Origin: Hoeflea sp. YIM 152468
GTDB taxonomy: Bacteria > Pseudomonadota > Alphaproteobacteria > Rhizobiales > Rhizobiaceae
DNA length: 64,000 bases
Direction: 5' to 3'
Assembly: GCF_029210485.1 (NCBI RefSeq)
Contig: NZ_JARGET010000025.1
Coordinates: forward strand, 1 to 64,000
The notes under the pieces are model-generated. The model was not told where the DNA came from, did not search any database, and worked only from the letters and a program-made list of their open reading frames with translations. Each line of letters begins with the position of its first letter. The first letter of the stretch is position 1. Positions 1 to 9,272 of the stretch are shown one piece after another. A program made the translations under genes and the position numbers.

Positions 1-190
1 ATTGGAGGGAACTCGGGTCTCAGGTCACAACCAAAGTCGGAGAACCTGTCGACGGAAACTTCGGGACAATCCGAGCCACAGCGGCGGTGGGAATCGAGGA
101 CGACCGAATCAGGACAATGGGCAGGAAGCTGACCCCACTCTCCCACCCTGACGCAACCGAAAGGCCGGTCCCGGCCGGAACCATGCCAGC

Positions 191-949
191 ATGATTGTCG
201 ACCCGGCTGTTTTCTGGCTAATGCTTTCCGGCTGCGCTCTTGGCGGACTTGTAAAAGGGATATCCGGTTCGGGGCTCCCGCAGATCGCAGTACCTTTGCT
301 CGCGCTGACGACCGACGCGCCAACTGCCATTGCTCTTGTTCAGATTCCCAGCATGGCGATCAACATTATCCAATCCCGACCACGCTCACAGACACCACAT
401 GCTCTGCTCCCCCTTTGGCCTATCGTCACGATTCTGTTCCTGTCTGCAATTGTTGGGGTTGGATTGCTCCGCGTGACGCCACCGGCGGCCCTGTTCTTGA
501 TAATGGCAGGGCTGACTTTTGCTTCCGCGGTTTTTCTGGTGCACAGACCGGACTTCGCCCTTGCGCCGCCTCTGCATTTGCCCATCGGCATACCGGCAGC
601 GGCAATGGCAGGAATATGTGCGGGCATGTCGTCACTGGCCGGACCGATACTTATCCCCTACCTCATGTCGCTGCGGCTTCCAAAGGACCAGTTCGTTGCT
701 ACGATAAGCCTATGCTATTTATCAATCACCATCCCCACGACCGTGTTTATGCTCTACTGGGGTATCGTCGATGGGGCGCTGTTCATCCAGTCAGGAATAG
801 GCGTCGTTCCGGCACTGGCGGGCATGTGGTTCGGCAATTGGGTGCGTGACAGGATTGACGAACGCATGTTTCGATTGTTCGTTCTGATCATGATCAGTGC
901 CAGCGCGATCGGCCTCCTGGCAAAAGCCCTGCTTGGTGCAGGCCCGTGA
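191..949 (+). CDS. TauE/SafE-type sulfite/organic anion exporter
   Basis: A 252-residue, very hydrophobic protein with about eight predicted membrane segments and the family's usual length and glycine-rich loops (GGLVKGISGSG near residue 18, GICAGMSSLAGP near 140). The family (formerly DUF81) exports sulfite, sulfoacetate or related anions across the inner membrane; the substrate cannot be read from sequence. The ATG at 191 lacks a strong ribosome binding site. It stands alone on the plus strand, and a terminator hairpin follows 108 bases after the stop. The catabolic genes nearby suggest anion efflux linked to that pathway, which is inference. Confidence 0.85.
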   Translation: MIVDPAVFWLMLSGCALGGLVKGISGSGLPQIAVPLLALTTDAPTAIALVQIPSMAINIIQSRPRSQTPHALLPLWPIVTILFLSAIVGVGLLRVTPPAALFLIMAGLTFASAVFLVHRPDFALAPPLHLPIGIPAAAMAGICAGMSSLAGPILIPYLMSLRLPKDQFVATISLCYLSITIPTTVFMLYWGIVDGALFIQSGIGVVPALAGMWFGNWVRDRIDERMFRLFVLIMISASAIGLLAKALLGAGP

Positions 950-1056
950 CAGTGGTGAAATGACCTGCGAACTGGCATCGAGTGAGTTTAGGGAAGCAGG
1001 TGAGTAAATCAAAGCCACATACGCGCAACTGACAAAGCGTGCGGCAATTCGAAGGA

Positions 1057-1089
1057 GCCTGACGCCGATGCGCGGCGGCAGGCTTTTTT
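1057..1089 (+). terminator. Rho-independent terminator
   Basis: An 11-base stem (GCCTGACGCCG against CGGCGGCAGGC, one mismatch) with a short loop is followed directly by six T residues. It sits downstream of the TauE-type gene. Nothing else is seen in the roughly 300-base gap 950-1247. Confidence 0.8.
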
Positions 1090-1247
1090 CGAACCTCCCG
1101 GCGGGTTAGTTCGTGCAGCTTGCAGAGATCAGTGGTGGGCTTTTCAATTCCCCCGCCGCATCAGCCTTGTCGTCAGACGGTTGCATCCTTTCGCTGCGGT
1201 TTGTCCCAGATCTCGTGCACACAGCCTGTTTGTGGCTACGGCGCGCG

Positions 1248-1679
1248 TCAGCCGCCGTCAGGTGTCAGGCCGGCCGCTTCAATTCCGGCAATCGCACAGA
1301 CTTCGTCGTTTTCGCCGGTATCACCGGAAATCCCAACCGCGCCTATGATGTGCCCAGCGGAATTCTTGATCAGGACACCGCCCGGTGCGGGCACGCACCG
1401 TCCTCCTGATGCGTCCGAAGCCGCACTCATGAAACCTGGCACTTTCTGAGAACGCTTTGCAAGTTCGCGTGAACCCAATCCGAACCCCAAAGCGCCATAT
1501 GCCTTTCCTGTTGCCAATTCGACTCGCAAAATGCCGCTGCCATCCTCCCGTTTAACGGCCACCAAATGACCACCGGCGTCCAGAACCGCAACCGTCAGCG
1601 GCTCGAAGGAGTTCTCGCGTCCCTTCGCAATTACGGCATCAACAACGATAGAAGCATCCTTGAGAGAGATACTAGCCAT
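1248..1679 (-). CDS. GlcG/HbpS family haem-binding-like protein
   Basis: 143 residues covering the whole GlcG/HbpS (DUF336) fold: an N-terminal helix, the VAVLDAGGHLVAVKRED strand-turn region near residue 30, and a glycine-rich second half (GGVLIKNSAGHIIGAVGISG near 100). Members occur in glycolate, propanediol and many dicarboxylate or sugar catabolic operons; HbpS binds haem, but most have no proven activity. An AAAGGA ribosome site precedes the ATG. The gene follows the TIM-barrel isomerase by 20 bases in the same direction, so the two are probably co-transcribed. It is likely an accessory protein, and no catalytic role should be assumed. Confidence 0.85.
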   Translation of the reverse strand: MASISLKDASIVVDAVIAKGRENSFEPLTVAVLDAGGHLVAVKREDGSGILRVELATGKAYGALGFGLGSRELAKRSQKVPGFMSAASDASGGRCVPAPGGVLIKNSAGHIIGAVGISGDTGENDEVCAIAGIEAAGLTPDGG

Positions 1680-1699
1680 GTTCTTTGTCCTTTCTTCGA

Positions 1700-2545
1700 T
1701 TAACTCTTATCATCGCACACTGCAGACAACAGCAGGGCGCGGGTGATCTCGACCGCTTCGGCGCAAACGTCGTAGGGCGAACGTTCCCAAAGGGTGGGGT
1801 TGGGGGCTTCGTAGCTGAGGTAACCGTCGTATCCGATTTCGCTCAAGCGATCGAAGAGAGTGCACCAGTCGATTACACCCGTTCCCGGAACAAGCCGATC
1901 GATCGGGCGGCGAACGCCTGGCGTCGGGTGCTGGGGCGCATCGCTGTACTGAAAAGCAAACAGTTCCTCTCGGCTGACTCCATCCAGACCTACGGAAACG
2001 CCTTCGCTTCTGTGCAGGTGATAGGCGTCCAGTAGCATACCGCAATTGGCGTGGCCCGCGCCTTCGATGATCTGACGCAGGACGGCGGTCCGGTTCACTA
2101 CTGGATGTTGGGAATTGAATTCCAGAGCAAGTTTAAGTCCATATTCGGCGACGATGGCACCGGCAATTCGCGTCGCCGCTATCGCGTCCTCGACAGTCCC
2201 CGTCACCTGGCCTGGTGCGCTCATGATCATGTCGCAGCCAACGGCCTTTGCGATTTCACAGGTTTCATGCAGGACGCCAAAAAGTCTTTTCTGTTCCTCA
2301 GGTGGTGTAAAGAACCAACCATATTCGGTACCCAGAACGCCGATGAGAACGCCGCTGTTCTGCATCATGGCAATGACTTCGTCTTTGTTCATGCCCCGGT
2401 CATAACAATCGACGATGTCGCTGCGCCTTATCTCGATAGCATCAAAACCCGCCTTCGCAGTAGCATCCAGACAGATATCAAGCGGTGTGGTATGAATCGT
2501 CCAGGTGTGCAGAGCCGTCTTGAAGGACTTGCGCGGGTTGGTCAT
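1700..2545 (-). CDS. Sugar phosphate isomerase/epimerase family TIM-barrel protein
   Basis: 281 residues with the AP-endonuclease-2-like TIM-barrel fold of the xylose isomerase/IolE/hydroxypyruvate isomerase superfamily. Probable metal ligands are the Glu of LALEFNSQHP, the Asp and His of MLLDAYHLHRS and the Glu of LSYEAPNPTLW. The family isomerises or epimerises small keto sugars or dehydrates inositol derivatives; the substrate is unknown here. It heads a two-gene unit with the HbpS-like gene and diverges from the SDR at 2991, implying shared control across the intergenic region. Confidence 0.85.
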   Translation of the reverse strand: MTNPRKSFKTALHTWTIHTTPLDICLDATAKAGFDAIEIRRSDIVDCYDRGMNKDEVIAMMQNSGVLIGVLGTEYGWFFTPPEEQKRLFGVLHETCEIAKAVGCDMIMSAPGQVTGTVEDAIAATRIAGAIVAEYGLKLALEFNSQHPVVNRTAVLRQIIEGAGHANCGMLLDAYHLHRSEGVSVGLDGVSREELFAFQYSDAPQHPTPGVRRPIDRLVPGTGVIDWCTLFDRLSEIGYDGYLSYEAPNPTLWERSPYDVCAEAVEITRALLLSAVCDDKS

Positions 2546-2990
2546 GGTGCAAACTCGCTATGGGAAAGGTGCAGGCATCCGAAACGTGGCGCGCCTGCGG
2601 CGCTGACCGTCTGCCAATGCTGTGGGTTGAGCATCCCTCGAACTAAACTGCGTGTGCTCATGATCAAATTATCAACTCCCAATAACTCATCCCGGCTGTT
2701 GTCCTGACTGGTGTCGCAAGCTCTGCGGTGCCAGCCGTTTAGGTGTGCCTTTGTCCGCGAACTGCACGACGCAGCGCGGAGATCACCAAGGCTCAACGTC
2801 CGCCTAGGATAGGTCGATAACTGGCTGGAAGAAATTTCAAAGCAGAACCATTTCACCGATTGGGTCACCTACAAGAGTTCCGTTGCAGGAGCCGTACATC
2901 TATGTTGCCAGGCATAAACAGGTTGAAAAACCGGCTGGCGCAAACGTGCCATGCGGAAAAGTGCGCGGATACGCTGTAAGGGAGAAATCG
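2546..2990. promoter_or_regulatory. Divergent intergenic region
   Basis: About 445 bases between the divergent isomerase (minus) and SDR (plus) genes. Open frames inside show no recognisable family or convincing start, so it is best read as a bidirectional promoter region. No clear operator or -35/-10 pair could be assigned by eye. A ribosome site GGAG at 2981-2984 decides the SDR start at 2991. Confidence 0.4.
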
Positions 2991-3737
2991 ATGGACAAAC
3001 GTGTTGCGGTGATCACTGGGGCAGGCAGCGGAGTCGGGCGCGCGGCGGCGCTTGCGCTTCTGGATGCCGGATGGTGTGTTGGCCTCGCCGGCCGCAGAGC
3101 CGACGCGCTGGAAGAGACCGCATCGATGGCCAAGGCGGGGACACCCCTTGTGGTCCCGACAGACGTCACGAAGCCGGACGAGGTAGAGGCGCTGTTCCAA
3201 GCCGTCACGGCGAAATTCGGATGTCTGAACACCCTCTTTAACAACGCCGGCGGCGGCGCCCCAAGTACGAACTTCGGTGATGTTACCTACGAGACTTGGC
3301 GTCGCGTGGTGGAGGTGAACCTCAATGGAATGTTTCTCTGTGCCAACGCAGCCTACCGGGTGATGCGGGATCAGTCGCCTCAGGGTGGGCGGATTATCAA
3401 CAACGGCTCCCTCTCGGCGCATACCCCACGACCTGGGTCTGCGCCTTACACCACGACCAAACACGCCATAACTGGTCTGACGAAATGCATCTCGCTTGAT
3501 GGACGCGAATACAATATTGTTGGATCACAAATCGATATAGGCAACGCCGCAACTCCGATGACGGCACGGATGGCCGGTGGAGTGTTGCAGCCGAACGGTA
3601 CGATGATGCCCGAGCCGACGATGGATGCAGCAAATGTTGGAGCCACAATCCTGATGATGGCCAGCATGGATCTGTCTGCCAACATACCATCGGTAATGGT
3701 TATGTCTTCGCAGATGCCATTCCTAGGTCGCGGGTAG
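2991..3737 (+). CDS. SDR family NAD(P)-dependent oxidoreductase
   Basis: 248 residues, typical of classical short-chain dehydrogenases. The cofactor motif TGAGSGVG lies at residues 9-16, the NNAG motif near 83, a catalytic Ser in NNGSLSA and the YxxxK pair in YTTTKHA. It would oxidise or reduce a hydroxyl/keto group of a small substrate. An upstream in-frame start at 2883 exists, but ATG 2991 has a GGAG ribosome site seven bases before it and gives the normal family N-terminus. The ketopantoate-reductase-like gene follows 54 bases downstream, probably in the same operon. The substrate is unknown. Confidence 0.88.
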   Translation: MDKRVAVITGAGSGVGRAAALALLDAGWCVGLAGRRADALEETASMAKAGTPLVVPTDVTKPDEVEALFQAVTAKFGCLNTLFNNAGGGAPSTNFGDVTYETWRRVVEVNLNGMFLCANAAYRVMRDQSPQGGRIINNGSLSAHTPRPGSAPYTTTKHAITGLTKCISLDGREYNIVGSQIDIGNAATPMTARMAGGVLQPNGTMMPEPTMDAANVGATILMMASMDLSANIPSVMVMSSQMPFLGRG

Positions 3738-3791
3738 GCACTATTTGCATCTGCTGCAACAGGTAGAAATTGCTATGGTGGGGCCTCAACG

Positions 3792-4775
3792 ATGAAAATT
3801 TGTATATTTGGGGCCGGCGCTGTTGGAAGCCACGTCGCGGCTCGGTGTCACTTGGGCGGCGCCACGACGTCCGTCGTCGCGCGCGGAGCGCAGCTTGAAG
3901 CGATCCGGGATTCGGGGATCACCGTACAGGCTCCGGACGGCACGCTGACTGCATCGGTCTCGGTTTCGGAAAATCCCGTCGAACTGGGTCCTCAAGACGT
4001 GGTGATTGTGGCAGTCAAAGCCGCTTCCTTGGCCTCAGTCGCGCAGACAATTGGACCTTTGCTCAAATCGGATACGGCAGTTGTTTTTGCGATGAACGGA
4101 ATCCCGTGGTGGTATTTTTACAACCATGGCGGCGTAATGGATGGCACCCGTCTTCCCACGATCGACCCGAACGGAACCGTATGGGACGCGGTTGGACCCG
4201 AGCGTGCCATTGGCTGCGTCGTCCATGCCCCGAGCGAGGTCGTATCACCCGGTGTGGTTCGACTTGCACAGGCCAACAGCCGTCTGACCATTGGCGAGCC
4301 GGATGGCAATATGTCGGCACGCACGATTGCGATTGCCGATATTTTGTCCAGTGGCGGCCTGTCTACCACAGTAACCGAGACAATTCGCGACGTGATCTGG
4401 TCTAAGCTGCAAAGCAATGTTGCATCGGGTCTCATGGCCATCCTGACGCAGTGCACTGTCGACCGGATTGCAGCAAAACCACCCTGTTCGACAACCATGC
4501 GTGTCCTGTTGAATGAAACCATCCAAGTTGCCGAAGCGCTCGGACGGGCGCCGTCGCGTGATGTCGACAAGGTCATGGCCCATATGCACGCACTCGCCCA
4601 CAAACCGAGCATCCTGCAGGATCTGGAGCAGGGAAGAATGATGGAGATCGAGTCGGTTTACGCCATCATTCTGCGGTTGGCGGAGATGGCCGGAGTCGAG
4701 ACGCCGACACTCGAACTCATGGTGGCGCTTGCCAGCCTGCGGGCCGAAGCAGCCGGGCTCATTCCCGCCCAATAA
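3792..4775 (+). CDS. 2-dehydropantoate 2-reductase family protein
   Basis: 327 residues with the ApbA/PanE architecture. The N-terminal Rossmann motif GAGAVGSHVA covers residues 7-16, NGIPWW lies near 101, and the C-terminal helical domain carries the Lys of WSKLQSN expected at the active site. PanE reduces ketopantoate to pantoate, but many paralogues sit in catabolic clusters and act on other 2-keto acids. Beside an SDR, a D-2-hydroxyacid dehydrogenase and a carboxylate transporter, a catabolic 2-keto acid role seems likelier than pantothenate synthesis (inference). It ends 54 bases before the convergent dehydrogenase. Confidence 0.85.
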   Translation: MKICIFGAGAVGSHVAARCHLGGATTSVVARGAQLEAIRDSGITVQAPDGTLTASVSVSENPVELGPQDVVIVAVKAASLASVAQTIGPLLKSDTAVVFAMNGIPWWYFYNHGGVMDGTRLPTIDPNGTVWDAVGPERAIGCVVHAPSEVVSPGVVRLAQANSRLTIGEPDGNMSARTIAIADILSSGGLSTTVTETIRDVIWSKLQSNVASGLMAILTQCTVDRIAAKPPCSTTMRVLLNETIQVAEALGRAPSRDVDKVMAHMHALAHKPSILQDLEQGRMMEIESVYAIILRLAEMAGVETPTLELMVALASLRAEAAGLIPAQ

Positions 4776-4829
4776 CATCACCCGGATAGCCGAAACGACA
4801 TTATCTCGTCCAGCAAGGAGAGAGCCTCG

Positions 4830-5780
4830 TTAGGGCAGGATGCGCGCTGCATCCGGCAAGGGCCGGCCATTGAAGAAATCTTCAAGGTTCTGGATGAAAA
4901 ACTGCTTTCGCTTTTCCCGTACATCGTGAATCTGGGTGCCGATATGAGCCACCAAAACAGTTCGCTTAGATAAGCGGATTGCTTCGGGCACGTGTGGTTC
5001 CTCGGCGTAGACATCAAGTGCCGCAGACCGGATCGTGCCTTCCTGCAGCGCCAGGACAAGCGCATCTTCGTCCACCACCGGTCCGCGCGCTATGTTCACA
5101 AGCGTTCCATCTGCACCGAGCGCTTCAAGGACATCAGCGTTGATCAGACCTCGAGTTTCGGGCGTGTTGGGACAGCACAGGACAAGAAACTCGCTGCTAC
5201 GCGCCAGTTCGAGCAGATCCGGCTGGTAGAGATAAGGTACATTTTTCTTTTCTCTCGGGCCAAAATAGGAGATGTGCATGCCAAACGCCTTTGCCCTTTC
5301 GGCGACATAGCGTCCTATTGTGCCCATCGCTACGATGCCGCATGTCCGGCCGGCCAGACCGATCCCCATGCGAGGATAGCCTTCGGCTTCCCATTTGCCC
5401 GACCGGACATGCTGGTCACTGTCGGGAATCCAGCGAGCGGATGCCAGCATCAGGCCAAGACCCAACTCGGCGACAGCGACCTTGGAATCGTCCGGTGTGA
5501 CAGCCACGGCAATACCCCTGTTTCTTGCCGCCTCAAGATCGAGTTCACTGACACCCGCCCCCCAGACCGAAACAATCTGGACATTCGGCAACGCATTCAG
5601 CAGCGCCTTGTCGTAACCGCGAAATCCGGTGACCACGAGGCCCCGGATCCTGGACCCAATTTCGGCGAGAAACGCGACAGCGTCCTTGGCATCAGCCAAG
5701 GTGTGCACCTTGAAGTGGGCTTTGAGCGCGGCGGCATCGTCGGCAGGAATCTTTCCCGCCAGGAGAATCTCTATGGCCAT
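4830..5780 (-). CDS. D-isomer-specific 2-hydroxyacid dehydrogenase
   Basis: 316 residues. The nucleotide-binding segment lies near 140-175, with GIVAMGTIG in place of the strict GxGxxG. The catalytic Arg is in NIARGPVVDEDAL, followed by an acidic residue and His in VLVAHIGTQ. The family interconverts D-2-hydroxy acids and 2-keto acids with NAD(P)H (glyoxylate/hydroxypyruvate reductase, phosphoglycerate dehydrogenase and relatives). The start MAIEILLAGKIP is preferred over an in-frame ATG at 5804 because GAGG stands five bases before 5780. It lies about 240 bases downstream of tctA in the same direction and may be transcribed with the transporter. Confidence 0.88.
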   Translation of the reverse strand: MAIEILLAGKIPADDAAALKAHFKVHTLADAKDAVAFLAEIGSRIRGLVVTGFRGYDKALLNALPNVQIVSVWGAGVSELDLEAARNRGIAVAVTPDDSKVAVAELGLGLMLASARWIPDSDQHVRSGKWEAEGYPRMGIGLAGRTCGIVAMGTIGRYVAERAKAFGMHISYFGPREKKNVPYLYQPDLLELARSSEFLVLCCPNTPETRGLINADVLEALGADGTLVNIARGPVVDEDALVLALQEGTIRSAALDVYAEEPHVPEAIRLSKRTVLVAHIGTQIHDVREKRKQFFIQNLEDFFNGRPLPDAARILP

Positions 5781-6018
5781 GGTTGCCTCTTTCGTTGATT
5801 CCATCCCATTTGCCTACACGTGTTCCGCATGCGGATCTGACATCCCAAAGCTCTTGAGGCCAGGTCGGTTTCACGCCAGCGGTCAGCATCATTCGGGCGG
5901 CAAGTTTAGAGGTGGCTTTTGCCCCTGCCCCTCGGCGGTTGGCCCGGCGAGGTTTTTTCCAAGCGATGCCGGGGTGCCCCGTTCTTTTGGCCAGGCAGCG
6001 CTGACGTTCGTTCTCTTT

Positions 6019-7548
6019 TTATTCTTTCATTTCGTTAGTGCTGGCTACGCTGCTCCGCATGCTGCTTATGGCACTGTACACAAACGTCGCCAGCGCCAAT
6101 CCCAGAATAATGAGAGTAATAGGCCGCGTCAGCACCACACTGAAATCGCCCGAATGGATCGTCATCGCACGGGCAAGGTTCGACTCGACGATCGGCCCCA
6201 TCACGAAGGCGAGAACGACGGGAACCACGGGAATATCGATCTTTACCATCCAGTACGCCGCCAGACTGAGCACGATGACCATCATCACATGCGCCGTGTA
6301 ATTTGCGTAAGCATAGGTGCCCAGCAAGATGACGATGAAGACGCAAGGGCCCAGAATACGCCGCGACACTTTCGAGATATGGGCGAAACCACGCGTGTAT
6401 ATCAGGCCCAGAAGCAGCAGCCAGAGGTTGATAAAGATCAGGCCGATGAAGATCGAAGTGATCAGTCTTGGTTCGGCTTCGAAGAGCAGAGGTCCGGGAA
6501 CGACCCCTTTGCTGATCAGCACGCTCAACAGGATGGCTGCGGAGCCCGAACCCGGAATACCGAGCGCCAAAGACGGAACGAGCGTGCCGGCGACAACCGC
6601 GTTGTTGGCTGTCTCGGGAGCGGCAATGCCCTCGGCGATGCCCGTACCAAATTCGCTTTTGGACCGTCGTGACCACCGCTTTTCCTCTCCATAGGCGATT
6701 AGCGAGCCTATCGAAGCACCCGCGCCGGGGAGCGCACCGATGGCAGTTCCGATCAGACTTCCTCTGATCCAGGTGGGTATCAGTCTGCGAATATCGGACT
6801 TGAGGAAACGATCATCTGCTTTTTGCGTGCTGATTTGCAGAACGGTCTTTGGCTCTTCGATCGTCTTGCGGTGATTGATGAGCAGGCGGAGCGCTTCGGG
6901 ACCAGCGAGAAACGCGATGATCACCACCACCAGCGGGATGCCATCGGCCAAAAAACCCTGATTGAAGGTAAAACGCATACCGCCGAAATCTGAAGTCCCG
7001 ATCGTTGAGAGAAACAGGCCCAGACCCGCCGCCAGAAATCCTCGGGTGGGGTCCCGCCCGAAGAAGCTGCCGATGATCGAAAGTCCGAAAATGCCAAGCG
7101 CAAACATCTCGCCAGGCCCGAATTCCAGCGCGACACTGGCAATCCATCCGCCCACGAGGATGAAAATGATGGTGCTGGTGAGCCCGCCAAGCACGCCTGA
7201 GATGAGTGAAATCTTCAACGCGCGGTTGGGAAACCCTTTTTGCGCCATGGCATAACCATCCAGAACCGTCACAGCCTGCGCTGGCGTTCCGGGAGTACGT
7301 ATCAATATCGCCGGAATCGAGCCGCCGTATTCCGCTGCGGAATAGACCGCGAGGAAAAAGATGATCGCTACATCAGCAGGCATTGTGAATGTCAGGGGGA
7401 ACAGAAGAGCAAGAGACTGGGAACTGCCAAAGCCGGGAAGTGCTCCGAGCACGACCCCCAGAGTGACGCCAGCGACAATGGCGAGAACCACCGGCAGGCT
7501 GCCCATATCCAGGAGGACCGGGCCGATATTAGCAAATATGTTTTCCAT
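6019..7548 (-). CDS. tctA: Tripartite tricarboxylate transporter permease, TctA family
   Basis: 509 residues, the normal TctA length, with around twelve membrane segments. It carries the two family repeats rich in Gly and Pro: LGALPGFGSSQS near residue 37 and IGALPGAGASIGS near 260. TctA is the large membrane subunit that moves a carboxylate with a cation after delivery by the periplasmic TctC. The gene starts six bases after the tctB stop, so the two are coupled. The tctC-tctB-tctA order is the classical one. Confidence 0.93.
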   Translation of the reverse strand: MENIFANIGPVLLDMGSLPVVLAIVAGVTLGVVLGALPGFGSSQSLALLFPLTFTMPADVAIIFFLAVYSAAEYGGSIPAILIRTPGTPAQAVTVLDGYAMAQKGFPNRALKISLISGVLGGLTSTIIFILVGGWIASVALEFGPGEMFALGIFGLSIIGSFFGRDPTRGFLAAGLGLFLSTIGTSDFGGMRFTFNQGFLADGIPLVVVIIAFLAGPEALRLLINHRKTIEEPKTVLQISTQKADDRFLKSDIRRLIPTWIRGSLIGTAIGALPGAGASIGSLIAYGEEKRWSRRSKSEFGTGIAEGIAAPETANNAVVAGTLVPSLALGIPGSGSAAILLSVLISKGVVPGPLLFEAEPRLITSIFIGLIFINLWLLLLGLIYTRGFAHISKVSRRILGPCVFIVILLGTYAYANYTAHVMMVIVLSLAAYWMVKIDIPVVPVVLAFVMGPIVESNLARAMTIHSGDFSVVLTRPITLIILGLALATFVYSAISSMRSSVASTNEMKE

Positions 7549-7554
7549 CTTCGT

Positions 7555-8115
7555 TCAGTACCCACTTAAATATTGGGGGAGAAACTTCAGCGGCAGCGCC
7601 ACCTTCAGGCCAAGGACAAACGCGCTGTAAACGACCAGCGTGGTGGCGACCGCACCCAGCGCCGCGATCAAGGCCGCTTTTGGCCAGCGCATCGGCAGCC
7701 GTGGAAACAGCAGGACGAACATAAAGAGGGACGTCGCGATCTCCAGACCCAGCGGTTTAAGCAGGAGCATGTACAGCAACGACAAAGCAACAATCAGGAA
7801 AGCTTCAACCGCGTCAAGGTTGATCGGCGCATCCTTATCGTCGTCGGCCGCGTCAATGTCCGTGTGCTCCGGCGCGGGCGGTGTCACAAGCTGCTTTGAA
7901 ACAGCTTCACGGATCAGCGTGGCGATTCCGCAGACAAGAATTACGGCAAGCGCGATACGCGGGAAAAAGCCATCACCGGGATAGCCTTTCAAGATGGAGG
8001 CAGGCAATTGGGTAGCCTCCCAATAGAGGTAGGCGGCGCCAACCAGCATTGCGAAAACCGAGACCATGAAGCTGCGCCGCCGCGGAAGTACAAGTGTTCT
8101 GAGTCGTGAAAGCAT
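7555..8115 (-). CDS. tctB: Tripartite tricarboxylate transporter small permease, TctB family
   Basis: 186 residues with four hydrophobic segments, and a charged loop rich in Asp and Glu between the second and third (around residues 80-100), as in TctB subunits. ATG 8115 is preferred, with GGAA about eight bases upstream; an in-frame GTG at 8151 would add 12 residues. It is the small membrane partner of TctA. It is separated from tctC by 131 bases containing a perfect hairpin, which may lower its expression relative to the binding protein. Confidence 0.85.
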   Translation of the reverse strand: MLSRLRTLVLPRRRSFMVSVFAMLVGAAYLYWEATQLPASILKGYPGDGFFPRIALAVILVCGIATLIREAVSKQLVTPPAPEHTDIDAADDDKDAPINLDAVEAFLIVALSLLYMLLLKPLGLEIATSLFMFVLLFPRLPMRWPKAALIAALGAVATTLVVYSAFVLGLKVALPLKFLPQYLSGY

Positions 8116-8206
8116 TGGAGCAGTTCCAAATTTCAGCGTTTCGTTGTGCACGTTGGGGCCGACCGTGTCGAAAGTCGTCCAAATCCGATCATGCGGTACG
8201 CCTGAT

Positions 8207-8232
8207 CGGGGGCGAGATATGGCTCGCCCCCG
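8207..8232 (-). terminator. Intercistronic hairpin after tctC
   Basis: A perfect ten-base stem (CGGGGGCGAG against CTCGCCCCCG) with a six-base loop lies between the tctC stop and tctB. It has no T-tract, so it is more likely a partial terminator or 3' mRNA-protecting structure than a full stop. Equivalent hairpins follow the binding-protein genes at 18340-18368 and 42962-42988. Confidence 0.7.
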
Positions 8233-8246
8233 GGAAGCTGGTTTGA

Positions 8247-9272
8247 TTAGCCCTCGATCATTCCGACTTTGATCAGGAAGAGCCGGGTCTCGGCAACGGC
8301 ATCTTTGAAGTCAGCCATCAACTTGTCGCGATCTGCAGCATCGAACGCAGGCACAACATGCGGGTTTTGCACCATGTAGACATTCCGGTAATGATCGGAC
8401 TTGGTCACCTTTTCCAACGCAGCGGCGAGTTTATCCATCACCTCAGGCGGCGTGCCCGCTTTGACCATGAACCCCTGCCACTGGTGCGGCACGTTGTATA
8501 CCATACCAACGTCGCGGATTGATGGAACATCGGCCCAGAGCGGATCGTCCAGTCGCTCCTCATTCAGGGTTAGAATCGGGCAGATTGTCCCCGCCTCGAT
8601 ATGGGTATTCCACACACCGGCTGGTCCAAAGCCTACGCGCAAATGCCCACCAATCACGTCCTTGACGACATCGCCGGAGCCTTTGTACGGCACGAATCCG
8701 AGTTCTGCCCCGGCCGGATCACGGCCGATCATGGTGTGCTGAAGGTGCTGCGTCGAACCGACCTTGTTCGACCCCATGGTCAATTTGTCCGGGTTCGCCT
8801 TGTTGTACGCGACCAGATCCGCCCAGCTCTTGAGATCGGGATCATCGCAGCGCGCAGCGACGCCGTACACTGTCTGCTCGAACTTTGCCAACAGGTGGAA
8901 ATCATCCGGTGTTTTTGTGAAATGCGGCAAATTGAAATAGCTGGTAAAGCTCCGGCTCATATGCATGATCGTGTAGCCGTCAGCAGGCTGCTCAGCCAGA
9001 TAGACCGTCGGCTCAAGGTTTGACCCACCGTTCTTGTAGGTGACATTGATCGGAACCCCGAGGTACCCTTCTTTGGCCAGTTCACCAGCCAGCATTTCGC
9101 ACCAGATCGATGTTCCTGAACCTGGCGATGTCGTACAGACAAGTTCAACCGGCTTTGATGGAAAATCAGCTTCTTGCGCCGTCGCTATTGTCGCAAACGC
9201 CATGGCTGTCGTTGCTGTAACGAGCGCAGCGGCAGAAGCAATTCTTTGCGTATTTCTGGGCAGAAATTTCAT
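8247..9272 (-). CDS. tctC: Tripartite tricarboxylate transporter substrate-binding protein
   Basis: 341 residues beginning with a typical Sec signal peptide, probably cut near the AQEAD sequence at about residue 33, then the Bug/TctC periplasmic binding fold starting FPSKPVELVCTT. It captures a carboxylate in the periplasm and hands it to TctBA. The chosen ATG has a GGAGGAG ribosome site nine bases upstream; an in-frame ATG at 9290 overlaps that site and is unlikely. The ligand is unknown: the Bug family binds citrate, tartrate, aromatic acids and amides. It is the first gene of the tctCBA operon. Confidence 0.92.
   Translation of the reverse strand: MKFLPRNTQRIASAAALVTATTAMAFATIATAQEADFPSKPVELVCTTSPGSGTSIWCEMLAGELAKEGYLGVPINVTYKNGGSNLEPTVYLAEQPADGYTIMHMSRSFTSYFNLPHFTKTPDDFHLLAKFEQTVYGVAARCDDPDLKSWADLVAYNKANPDKLTMGSNKVGSTQHLQHTMIGRDPAGAELGFVPYKGSGDVVKDVIGGHLRVGFGPAGVWNTHIEAGTICPILTLNEERLDDPLWADVPSIRDVGMVYNVPHQWQGFMVKAGTPPEVMDKLAAALEKVTKSDHYRNVYMVQNPHVVPAFDAADRDKLMADFKDAVAETRLFLIKVGMIEG

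Noticed and set aside
2542-2868. 108-residue minus-strand frame upstream of the TIM-barrel isomerase gene
   Set aside because: Its composition looks non-coding, and it would occupy the divergent promoter region.
5930-5958. Hairpin CCTCG...CGAGG followed by six T residues on the plus strand
   Set aside because: No plus-strand gene ends nearby; both flanking genes run on the minus strand, where the T-tract is on the wrong side.
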